A stretch of 64,000 nucleotides of DNA from Phytoseiulus persimilis (lineage: Eukaryota; Arthropoda; Arachnida; Mesostigmata; Phytoseiidae), in the NCBI GenBank assembly GCA_037576195.1, contig CM075104.1, positions 8,004,775-8,068,774 of the forward strand. The letters run 5' to 3'. How positions within the stretch are numbered: the first letter of the stretch is position 1; each line of letters starts with the position of its first letter. Of the stretch, positions 36,101 to 48,100 are shown one piece after another. A model generated the notes under the pieces. That model was not told where the DNA came from, searched no databases, and saw nothing but the letters and a program-made list of their open reading frames with translations. A program made the position numbers and the translations under genes.

Positions 36101-39100
36101 ACCCATAGCTCGGAGGACTCGGTGGAACGCATCCAATCAGACCGATTCACTCACATCTCTCACAAGTGACCCGACCTTGACCATTCGATGCCATCGTTAA
36201 CACAGAGCAATCTAAAGAAACTGGAATGTTGACTTGATTACGCTAGTCTACGATGGATCCCCCCACCCAGCGGCTGCGAGAAGATCCATGCTGAAAACCG
36301 TTCTGTTCCTCCAAATCCAGGCCCAGAGCCCAAGCATCCTCGGCAACGGAGATGGAGATCTCGACGAGCCTTCGCAGCGATACGGGGTGAGTAAACGCCG
36401 AAGTTCCCGAACGGATTTCGCCGCAACTGTGTCAGCGTCGAGCTTCCCCGTCTGCGGAAGACTCGAGCATGCCCGCCGCGCAATCCGCGACGTCCGCTCG
36501 ATGCGACTGCAGATATCATCCAAAAAACAGATACGCTCGGTTATTGTACTTTCGGAACGGCTCGGCGGTGGATCTGCCGAGCTCGTTCGCCGCAGCTGCT
36601 CTTTTCCAGCAGGAGCACGCGCTTAGCCCAGGAAGGGGAATTACTCGCAGTCGGGTACAAGCTGGGCCTGCGCGCTTCCTTCATAAGCTGGCTTGATTTG
36701 ATCGGGCGATGATATAGTCGACATCGAAATCGCCGTCCCGGGTCGTCCTCGAAGTTTTCATCTGTTTTCGTCCAACAGACCGGATCGAGTGCCGAGGTGC
36801 CAGTGGACTGGGAGTTTGAAGAGATAACTCTGGAACGAGGAAGTGCTGGTTTAGGGTTCAGCATCGCGGGAGGTACTGACAATCCTCATGTGGGCGACGA
36901 TCCATCGATTTACATTACCAAGATCATTGTCGGGGGAGCAGCTGCCGCCGATGGAAGACTACAGGTTAGTCCGGAACGCAACTCCCCCCCCCCCCCTCCC
37001 CCTGCGAAGCTGACGGATCGCCGAGAGAACCAGCCAAACAGAGACCGAGTTTCCTTGCCCCAGGTGAACGACATCATACTCCGAGTGAACGACGTCGACT
37101 TTGTGGATGTACCTCATAGGATCGCCGTCGAAGCGCTGAAGAGAGCTGGGAACTCTGTCCACCTGTTGGTCAAGCGGGCAGCGAAAGAACCGCCCGGAAT
37201 CGTTGAAATAGAGTTGCAGAAAGGAACCCGAGGGCTCGGTTTCAGTATCGCGGGCGGGATAGGCAATCAACACATCGCGGGAGACAACGGCATTTACGTC
37301 ACGAAAATCATGGAGGGAGGAGCGGCACACCTCGATCGGAGACTGCAGGTGAGTGAGTCAGCGGGAAACGCACTGGTTCCGCTCGTCGACGCATTCGACA
37401 GGATTTCGACGTCGGCTCCCTCTCATAATGTCTACGTGTGTGTCTGAAAGACCGTTGTGGCTTCTCTCGAGAGTGGAGTTCGGGAGTCTGTTCGGCAGGA
37501 CTCCGAGGAGACCGTGGAGAAGCTCCAAGTTATTCGTATTCTTCCTGACGAGGAACGTCGGAATCGCAAAATATTCCCTCTGGCTCCGTCTCGCCGGCAC
37601 TTCTTACCAAAGGAGCGGGAAAAGTTTTTCGAGAAGGCGGCAAAGGAGTGAGCTCGGAGCCTCCGTCGTGAGAGAAAGATGCGGCGGCGGCGAACAGTCG
37701 TAGGAATCGGCAAAAGGGCGAACTGGCTGGCGGTCGACTTCGCTCGCGTACAGTGATATCTCCAACTCTGTTACGGATCGTTGCTTTCACCACCAGCGAT
37801 GATGATGATGACGTGCCTTTAAATAACCCCGCGAACTCCTGTTCGCTCCTTGCGGGGTCTTATGCAGCTCTTCACTGGTGGTGGTGATGATGGTTTGCGT
37901 GTTCGGTTGTGCAACGAGAGGGAGAAGGAACGAACCTTCCTCCCTACTACTGTTGCTGTCTGTCGGCGAGAGAGTCTCCTCGATGTGAAGATGAACGGCG
38001 ACGCGATCAACCACCTGGAGAGCGGCCGGAATCTCTGGGACTTGCTACTGGGGCTTCCAGAGCGCCTAAGCAGGAATCCCTTCCACCCCCCCCCCCCCTT
38101 CCCCAAGGAGTATGTTTCTCTGACCATTCTTCTGAACGATTTGATGCGTTGCGTCGGATGTCGAGAGGTCAATACGGTCAAGCTTCCATCCCCGTGTGGA
38201 GAGGGGGGGGGGGGGGCGTTCTGGGATCGAAGTTGGGTCGAGTGACACTCCCCTCCCTATACCAGAGCGGAACGAGAGGATCACCGGGCAGAGGCGATCA
38301 GAAAGTAGAAATGGAGGCGATCCCGAAGAAAATTGTTTGTTGGCGCGTTCAGCGGCTGGCGGCGGATTGATCGCGGGTTCGGCATCTCAAGTTCATTCGT
38401 GTACGCAACACGGCATGAATGTGTGGGAGCAGCTTCAAGCCGGAATCTGTGGTTGACATGTTCGTTCGACGGAGGAGGAGCTTCCTGAGGGTGGGTAACT
38501 TCCTCGGGAGACTCGTCGAACTATATTTAGTCTGGCGGAGCGTTCCTCTCTTTCACAAGCTCTTGTTTTTCACTCTCGCCGCGCAGAATTCTCGGAACGA
38601 GTTTGCCTGTTCGGATGGAAAATCAGAAATACGAGCTTGGACGCGTGTCAAAATTCACTGGTCGACAAGAAAACTCAACTTGAGCATATAGCGCCGTATC
38701 GTGGCTCGGGAGGAACATCTGGGGCGCCGGAAGAAACTTCGTCAAGAGTAACTGCGGCGTCGTTTTCTCTCCGGTGGTGCCAGGTATCGGAGGCAAACTG
38801 GTATTAATCACATACGACGCTTGCGCTCGACTCCGCCACAGTCAGAGCTCTCAGCGAGGGTCTATTCTCCGAGCCGGCCGCCTGCTGAGCCCTGAGTGGG
38901 AGAGAGTCCGGTGCTCCCCTTTGTTGCAGAGGAACCCAAACCTCTCGCGGGAGTGATTGATTCGATCTCGCTGTGGATGCCCCGCGAGTTCCACCCGAAC
39001 CGCAAGTATTGCAACTTGTTTGTGCTCTAACAGATATCTCTCGTCTCCACAGGTCGGCGACAAACTCATCGCGGTCGGCGATGTGAATCTCGAAACCGTT

Positions 39101-42100
39101 TCGCATGAACAGGCGGTGGCCACGTTGAAGTCCACGGGAGAGCACGTATTGCTCACAGTCGCCAAAACATCTCATCATCTCCCCCCTCCCCCACCTGTGC
39201 CTCAAGATCTCAGCGGTAAGGATCCGCGATGTGTTCTCCTGAACGGCATTCCCAGAGATGTTCATAAAGCGATGCTGCCGCTATCGGCGATTTCCGCTTT
39301 CGACTGCTGTTGGCTGTTCTCGAGCGAACAGTGCGCGCGCGCGTTTCTCACGTTCTTTCTTCTTTCAAGCGGGCGCTCTAGCCGGCGGAATCGACGATTT
39401 GAGTGACACCAATGTTTCTTCTACCTCGAAAGCAGCGAGCGACGACGCCGACATTGGGCGGTGAGTTGAATTCGACATCCACGACCGAGTCGATGACCTT
39501 TACGTTCGTCTTGCCGACTGTTCCGCTGTCATCGGGTTGTTCTTCATGTGCTTTGTAAATTCATTTGACGGCCGAATCTAGGCAAGCAGTCTGTAAGGAA
39601 ACATTTGGATTTCCTGCAAGCGATGCTGCCGGCTATCCGGTTGATGATTCAATGCCGGCAAGCCCGCCGACCGGTCGCTCGAGGAGGCAGCTAGCTATTT
39701 GTGGTGACGTTTTGTCGATTGGCGCGCCACGATCCAGCAACCGGTGTCAGTTGAAAACGAATGTCTTTCTGGTTCTGACGTAGTCGTTGTTGTCGCCGGC
39801 CTGGCCGGCGTTAGTCAGAGAATCTCTCGTTTCCAAAGGCAAACGCGGTCGCTTCCGTACTTTTCGTATAAGCAATTCAAGTCGGAAGGAGAAAGAGTTC
39901 GCTGGCTGGCTGGCTGGCTGGTTGGTTGGCTGGCTGCGTGCGAGCCCAGTTGAGCCTTTCAACTTGCTCATTGTGTTGCTTGGGAGTTGACAGGAGAGTG
40001 TCTTGTGCTTCATGGGAGTTTTACGGGACTCTCTAACCGTCTGGCCAGACCCAGAATAATCGTGAGGGTCGCCACGTGTTGGACTCGACGAATGCAGTCG
40101 CAAGCGTGGTCACCGGTCTCAAGTATGTAGGTTCGAGCGAGAAACTCGCCGATGTGTCCTTGTCGTGGTCGGAATCGAAACTTTCGCGGATGGGGCGACG
40201 GCTTTCGCCTGTTGGCCACATCGGAATGAAGGAAGTTTTTGGAGTATCAGTGCGCAGTTTGAATTACGTCCACGTTGCCGTTCGACCGAACTGCGTGAAT
40301 GGTCCACGCGAGCCATCTTCTCGAGTACGACAGCGTTGCGCAGTTGCGATTCGCTATTCGGTCTATTTAGATTATGATCTTGTCGCGGCAACCGCAGATT
40401 GTTTCGAGCATTCCCGAACAGGTTTGCTACGAGCTGACTCTTGACGCGAGATTCACCCCGAGATTCGCGGTCTCCTTTCAATCAGGTATCAATATCACAA
40501 ACACGGGGAACCAATCTCCTGTCCTGACTCAATCTCAAACTAATTTTCGGACGTTCTCGAGGATGTGCTCCATCGTGAAGGCTCACTGGATGTGCTTCGA
40601 CAATTCCAAGGGACCGAATGATCGGAGGCGGACAGCTGTGTGTAAGCGCTACTTGGGTCCGATGTGAGCGCCGTCGAGCCGCGGGACTCACTAACTAGAA
40701 TCATTTCCCATCTATCGTGTTAGGGAGTTGTCCACACTGTGACCATTCGGAGCACTTATTCGATCACAGTGAACCTCCACTGGAGAGTTCTGTTTTTAGA
40801 GGTCGGGTTCCCCTAATCCTGAGAATTCGGACTGATTCGGGAGATAAGATTATCTCAACGTCGGTGTGCATTCTTTCATGGCAAGTGCTGCCAAGAATCT
40901 CTGCGCTGCGGTCTGAGGAGGTTCTCTCATAAGTTCGGGACGAGCCGCTCCGAATGCGGGAAGGATTGTATTAGCTTGTGGTCGCCGCGAATAGTTCACC
41001 GAATTCCGCTCGAGGAATCGTTGGTCGAGAACTTTCCAGAGGAAGCCGATGAACCATGAAAAATGTAGGAAGCGATGAACCATGAAAAATGTCCTCAACA
41101 ATAAATCATGTACACGAATCAGTTCTGAAGTCCAAGTATCCAGGTTGGGTAGTTTTCGGAAATATGCTCCCTTTCGTATTCGAGTCGTGTCGGAGATCGG
41201 TGCGCGACCCGTCAGTGGAACCGGTTCGGAGCATGGAATGAAAAAGTGCTCCACGCTAGGCTTGAACAGCAGACACACCCTGTGGAATGCCTCGGAAACA
41301 TTCGAGGAGCGATTCCGATGGCGTCGAACAGAGGCGAAACGGGGTCTGAACGAGGAACGAATCGTTCAGTTGTCAACGGTTGCTCTTCCGCGGCTTTGGT
41401 CGCTATGGCAATGCCTTCCCTAAAGCCCCGAATCCGCTCGGAATCCACCCTGAAATCTCCCACCACGCAAGCGCGAGTATTTTCCATCGCCGGCCCGGCT
41501 GCGTGAATCTTCCTGAATCATCTGTATCGATTGCTGAACATTTAGCCGGCGTTCGCTTTCTGCCCGGAGCTCGGATCGAAGCATGAAACGGTCTCCGCGA
41601 TTTGCATGAATTGAAAAGCAGAGCAGCCGAACTACTGGCGAGCTTCTCGCTGTTCGATCGGCCCCTGGTGGTCGTGCCGGGCAGCAGTAGTGGTGGTCGT
41701 AGATGGTTGTTGCGTACCGTTCGGCTCGTCCCATGACGATGCTGATGATGATAATGTTTACATGACTCGTGAGTGGTTTCGGTATCGAGCGGAGCGCCAC
41801 ACTTGTCGTTGTTCGTGAGCACCACCGTAGCAGCAACAGCAGAGAGCCTGCCTAGCTGGCTACGGAACCAACAACTGGGAGTGTCGTTAGTTTGTGTGGA
41901 GTGTGGTGGTTGGTGTCGACTGGTGGTGACCGCACATCCGAATAATGCCCACCGGACTCGTGTGATTGTGGATTTTAGCGGCTGGATTAGGCGCCAACCC
42001 GTGGAGGATCTCTCGTGGAAAAAGCGCTGCCACTCTTCATGTCGACCCTTATGCCGCCGCCGCCACCCTAGATAGACGTCACCGTAAAGAGGACCTGTGG

Positions 42101-45100
42101 TCGCGAAACGAGCACCAATTCGTTGGGGAACGGAGTGGGTGGTCAGCGGCAGTATTCTTCGCTGCGAGGAGATTTCTGCCGAAGCCGATCGATTTTCCGT
42201 CGTGGTCGTCGCTGCCGAATCACTTCTGACAAACTGGAAGGAGGTGTGGGGAGCCTCAAGGAAACCTGCCAAGAAACCTGAAAAGCTCGAGCGGCTTTCT
42301 TGTAACTTAGCGACAGAATAGCGACGGTGACGTGAACTTCGCGGCTCGGAGATCTGGAAAGACGCAAAGATGGGCCGGAACAGGAGCTCCACGGAAGATA
42401 TGAACGGCAACGAGAAGAGATCACGCTCGAAATCTCGTGAGAGGAATTCGAACACGGGAAGGTGAGACCGGCATTCCGTATTTCGAGGAAGATACTGATC
42501 AGATGAACGGATCCTGGGGAGAGGTCCCGTCCGACTCAGTCGAGAACTGCCGACCGATCCGTGGTTCGATTTCTGATTTCGTTTATGGACTCGGCAACGA
42601 TTTTTCCGTCGAGATATTCGTGCGCCCTCTCTGCGAACCGGTTGCGAACATGGCCGCGAACTTGAACTAGCCAAGCTCGGGGAATTAACGAGTGAAGAAA
42701 ATAAGAGAAAATAAAGCAGAGGGTAAATAGTCCTCCGGTGCTTGGCGGCGTGCTCCGGGCATCTGCTGCTCCCGTTGGGCAGATCACGAACTTTACGCCG
42801 CATTGACTGACCACCAAGTTTGTGTCGGCGATCCGCGCAAAGAGGTTCGAATGCAGCGAACAGAATTTCGTTGGACGATCGGTGTTTATTCCCGACACAT
42901 ACTTCCCGTTGTTTTCCGCGAGGGGGCTCGCTCTGACGCCAGTCTGATTCCGACTCCATTGTTAGTCTACGTCTAGTCGTGGAATGCCGAACATTCAGAC
43001 TATTCCTGCGCCGGCTGGATCCGTCGACCGGTTGTGACAGCTAGTTGACTACTGTGTTCCCCGCTAGAGGGGGAAACAAGTGCTTCATTCCCATGTGTAA
43101 TACGTAATCTGAGGGATAGCGAATCTACGTCACTGTTCGTCTACGTGTGACCATCCGTATTCACGTGGCAATAAGTAGTCGATACAGAGTCCAAAATTAG
43201 AATGTTGAACAAGCTCCTCTTGTTAGAGTGTCGAACGCGTTCGAACGGACAACGACGCTCAAGGGGTAATCACTTGAAGTGATGCGCTTTGTGAGCGCAC
43301 AAAAGAGTCGGGAGGATCTGGGCAGAGCGACAAGCGCGAAAAATGACCAACAGAGAAACCCTCCAAGGAACGAACGTGATGCTTGCGAAAATGTTCTCGC
43401 ATGCGAACGGAGCACTCTCCGATTGAGAATATCCGGGTCGTTTTTGCTTCGATCTGTCCTGTCAAGCCTTGCTTTGCTATCCGATATCGGTCCCGGATTC
43501 AGATGCCCCCCATGAAATGGATCGAGAGTCCCGGAGCATACAATCCGTCGCAAGCTTCGCGCTTCTCCCGAGCGGGATGACATCCGCATCGAAATAATTC
43601 GGCTGGCGACCTCACGATATCCCAGCGGGTTTATCTTCCTCGAACAAAAAGTAGAGCTGTGTACTCACTCGACAGAGACCACAGTGAGAGATCAGAATAG
43701 TGGCGACCGTGCGCGAGAACACAAAACTCACTTTTCGAGATTTCAGCGAGGCGCCCCGCGCGACCCTCGTGCTCGGTTCCGATCTGTAACTGGTGATCGT
43801 TCAAACGGCAAAGCGTTGGAACGCGGGTGATGACAGTGTTAATGACCGCGCGGGCCATCGAAAACGAATGTTCGTTCTCTCATTCGTTTTCGATACGTTG
43901 CCGATTCCCTGATAACTGTCTGGTGTATCGCCGCCACCCATTCATCCGTGTACCATGGGATGTGGTCTCTGTGGTTCACTAAATCGGGCGCGTTCTCCCT
44001 TCATGTCTTGATCTGTTCGGCTCGCCCGGAGCAAAAGAAAGTGGAGTAGGAGATGCGCTACGCGACGTAGCGATAAAACTGTGCAACGGTGAACTGTTGT
44101 TGGCGCAGTCATTTGTGACGCTTGTTGAGCAAATTGGCAAAATGAGATTGCGTCTCTTCTTCATGCTTTGCTTGACTCGGTTCTGTGGACTTGAGAGAAA
44201 TGTGGGCGACTTTATGGGAGTGAATCCCATCTACGGACTGAATCGCATGGTTCACGGTTGTCCCATCGATTACATCCTCCGGTTTTTTCGGTACACTCCC
44301 TCTCAATTGAACATTTCCTGACAATTTGACAACCGCTTGGTCAAATCAAACATTCTGACTCGATCTGTGTGTATTTGATGCTGCAAAGTGGTGGATCGTA
44401 GCCGTCGGGAATCGCACAGTTTGAAAAGCAGTGTGGAAAAAAGAATTCGCCGTAACCTTAGGAGAAGCCTCTGGATAGCTGGCCCGGCGGGTCGACCCGT
44501 CAGAGTCGATGGCATCGGGTGTCGGCCCCTCGTACATTGAGGCCTGACAACCCACGGATCTTCGTTTGGCTCCACGCGAACACCTTCGTCGTAATCATTC
44601 ATCAAGAACCGTCATTTCCGTTCATCCGCGCTCAGAAGAAAGACGCACTCGCGCGTATTCCTGAAGGAATGGGCTTCTCTCGTGAGCGCGATACTTCTCA
44701 AACTATTTTCTTCGCTTCTGAATGGAGACGATCCTCGCGGTTCCCATCAATGGTTTGCCTCGTGTGTCAGTGGAGAAAATCGGAACTTTATTTGAGTTCT
44801 ACTTGTGCGAATCGTGATTGCATGTCACGCAGGCCGGATGCGTGTTTAGCGAGTCCTATATCCTAGCTGAGCGAACTCTTGTGATTTCCCTAAGTGCTTC
44901 ATTACCCGAACAATAACTACGAATATGATTGATATTCATGGAGTTTCTCCCGTCAAGTCGTAACAATACCAAAATCGCTGCGAGGAAATCGTTCTTAGCA
45001 TTTGCGATCATATGAAGCTGTATGGAATTGAAATAGCTTTCGGAATAAATCATTCAATAAGAGCTGGCGTGAGCTGTTGACAACGAGTCGGCTCAAACAC

Positions 45101-48100
45101 TCGTCACTCTGATTGCTCCCTGCTCTGTTTCACAACGGCAACTCTATTCGTCCTCTGGAGTCTGTGCTAACCGATCTATTGAGTCTCGGTGAAATAATCA
45201 ACAATAAAACCAGTGTTTCTGGAGAAATCAGGAAAGCGACGACGATCTAGGAATTTGGAAGTGCAACTCCCGAACTTCAGTGGCCTGACGAATCTGACCG
45301 ACAACGGGAAATCGGCATGATTCAGAGTTTCGTATCCGCGCCGGAGGTCAACAGCTGTTTCCTCATCTGTCATCTCCATCATCTAAACTAAAGCTTCAAA
45401 ACTTGATGAGCTGACCGAGATCCGCGGCGTGCTTTCCATAGTGAAGAGAGCCAGACTCTGTTCTACATCAGGATTTTCCATCGATCACAAGAGAGACGGG
45501 AGTTGAAAGCAATGAACATACTTCGGTTAGATTCTCACTGCGGATTTCTGTTTCGAGCGTCACCGAGGTCGTAGGGAACCCTGTCGGGAATCGAATACGA
45601 ACAGCTCTGACCCGCTCGTATACGAGCATCGAATACGAGCATATGGGCTTTCAAGCTGAGTTTCTGCCGCGGCTGTTCCGACGCAGCCGACAGCCTCGAA
45701 AGCGATCAAGTTGATTCCCTCGGGCAGATCGAGGACTGTTTACATTTTAGAGATCGGTTCGGAACAACTGATGGGCGGGCGGTCGTTCGCGAGCTTCTTC
45801 TATTCTGGGCGGCTAGACTCAAATGCGGAGCACGAATACTTTACGAGCTGCACCACAAAACGCTTGAGACACTGTTTTCGGTAGAGAACTGTTCGAACAG
45901 ACATCTGCCCAGACTGCAAAACTGCTCCGACGGTGCAACGATCATGTAGAGCACAACTTATTGCTGCCAGACCACTCGAGCCTGTAGAGCACAATCCTGC
46001 TTGAGTGACTCAGACAATCAGCAGGCCGCGGAACAGCTGTTTGTCACGAGACAGAAAGTTCGCTCCACGCTGTCGTGATTGCTCGGGAAGCTCTGTGGCG
46101 CAACACTGGCGGTGACAATTCGGGACCGATGGGACGGAGCTATCGGCGGGGCTATTGAGCTATCGCGCATTCCAATGAGTCCTAAATGATGTACGTTCTA
46201 TTCCAGAGAAAGCCGGAAAGTCGTTCTGAACAAAGGAGCCAGTGGCCTCGGGTTCAACATCGTCGGTGGAGAAGACGGCGAAGGAATTTTCATTTCATTC
46301 ATTCTTGCCGGAGGAGCCGCCGATCAGAGCGGTCAACTCCGAAGAGGAGATCAAATTCTCGCCGTCAACAACATCGATCTCCGACAGGCAACTCATGAAC
46401 AAGCAGCGCAGGCGCTGAAAGGTGCCGGTCATTCGGTGACCATGACAGTGCAGTATAGACCTGACGGTAAGTGAAACCTGACCACACTCGATCGAAGCTG
46501 TGCGCAATTCTCAGAAGTACGACCTCGGATCGCGAGTCGTCCGGAGGAGCACAATACGAACGGCAACCTGTTGACTCCAGGGCCGACTCTCGCGCGGTCC
46601 TGTTGCGCCTTTCGGCTGCTGCACTGTTATTGTTGATATTCTAGGCATTGTCCGTGGCGATTCAAGTGATTTCCCGTCGACGTTCTAATTTGTTCGATAA
46701 GTTTAACTACGGCAGCAACGTTATCGTGGATTCATCGTTTTTTTTTTGTGAAATTCCCGCCTTGTGGATGTTGCTGCGACGCAAACTCGACTATAAAGGT
46801 TCGCAGGCGGTTCCAATTATAACACTCAGTCGCGGTTTCTGCGTGTGGAGTGCGCACGTGACCGCGAGTCCCAGAATGGCATCGAAACAAGTGAAAAAGA
46901 ACGTCAGCGTCTATATGGTCTACCTGTATTGTCTGGAAATGACCTCTAATCGACCCCGTCGTTTTCGCTCCGTGAACTTCTTGCTTCCACTGTCTCTTCC
47001 GGTCCGTGCGGATGTGGCTCCTTGTGGCGGTCTCTGGCGTTGCAAGTCGTTAAGGCTGGGGTAACGTCGTCCCGAATCAGGAGCTCGCTCTCCATTCGGA
47101 GCACAACCTATTTTCGACTCGAATGACCTGCTGGGAGAATCTATAAGAGCGCATCGGTTCAACCGCTCACTGGAAAGCGATGCTCCTGACAATTCCTCCT
47201 GGTGGCTGCTGGGAGTACACGCCAAGCATGGCACAGATCTGCTCAGGAACTTGCTGTGAACCTCGGATGAGGTCCCTTCCCCAATTTTCATGCATCCGAC
47301 TGGAACTTTTCTGTGGTTTCTTAGCGTCGACGAGAAGACACTGTCGTTAGAGCTCTCGGGTGACATAGTTCCTGCCATCGTTCGACGAGAAAAATCTGAT
47401 TGCAACGAGGAGCAGCAGTGTGTCGTTCATGAAGAACACTTCATGAGACGTGATATTTCTCCAACGATATCGTTTGCTCGATACAGGTGGCGTCCCGACG
47501 ACGAACCTCGCGCGTTCCTTCTTACAATACACATCTTAGCGATCTTGATTTCCTTCCAGTCGGAGTATTTGACGATGACGAGTCTATGAGGCTTCTATAA
47601 ATACTCTCATATCCTGGCGTCTCCTCCTCTGAGTCTGATGCGGGTCGGCTTCGGAGTCAGTCGCTCAGTCGGATCACTAGTTGGTTTGCTAGCTCCCTGA
47701 GTGGCTGGCTGGCTGGATGGCCGGCTGGCTTGCTGGCTCAGTGGTTAGGGAGCGCGAGGGAGTCCCCCAAGATGGCCACCCTCCATGAGCTCAAAGAGAT
47801 CCTGAATCCTCCGAAGTCCGGCCAGTGAGCGCCAAAACGCTGTCGTCCAATACGGGACATGTTCGAGTGACCGTCAGAGACAGTCGGTGTCTTCCTCCGT
47901 CATCAATGTTCAAGGAGTCGGAATCTTTGTCTACCGCGACGAAAAGTCCCTCGTCGCAGGATTCTTCGAGCCCGTTGTGAGATGACGGGTGAACCCAGTG
48001 CTGTCCACCCATCTTGCCGGTAAAATCCAATGGGTGTAGGTCTGTGGTATCTGTTTCCATCAGAACGGATGTCCCGTAATCGTTCGTGTTGGTCGGCTCC

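Larger units (their letters stand above)
29246..36320 (+). other. Long dlg1 intron between L27 and PDZ1 exons
   Basis: Besides the two candidate cassette exons, this 7-kb stretch holds a G20 run (32647-32666), a GGGC-rich tract (about 33778-33815) and a CpG-rich part at about 34.3-35.7 kb. The CpG-rich part ends in a GTGAGC donor-like site near 35144. It would suit a promoter for Dlg forms lacking L27, but I found no ATG exon joining in phase, so this remains a guess. Long minus-strand frames at 34249-35039 look like composition effects. Confidence 0.4.
39461..46206 (+). other. Long dlg1 intron between PDZ2 linker and PDZ3 exons
   Basis: This 6.7-kb intron contains the candidate alternative first exon (42370-42461), a GGCT microsatellite, a 26-bp tandem duplication, a perfect 14-bp-stem hairpin and a 518-codon open frame on the minus strand. 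No other recognisable exon was seen. Confidence 0.6.

Noticed and set aside
36469-36696. Candidate alternative dlg1 start exon beginning MPAAQSATS
   Set aside because: Begins with ATG and Cys residues follow, recalling palmitoylated PSD-95 starts, but no donor in correct phase was found before the PDZ1 exon.
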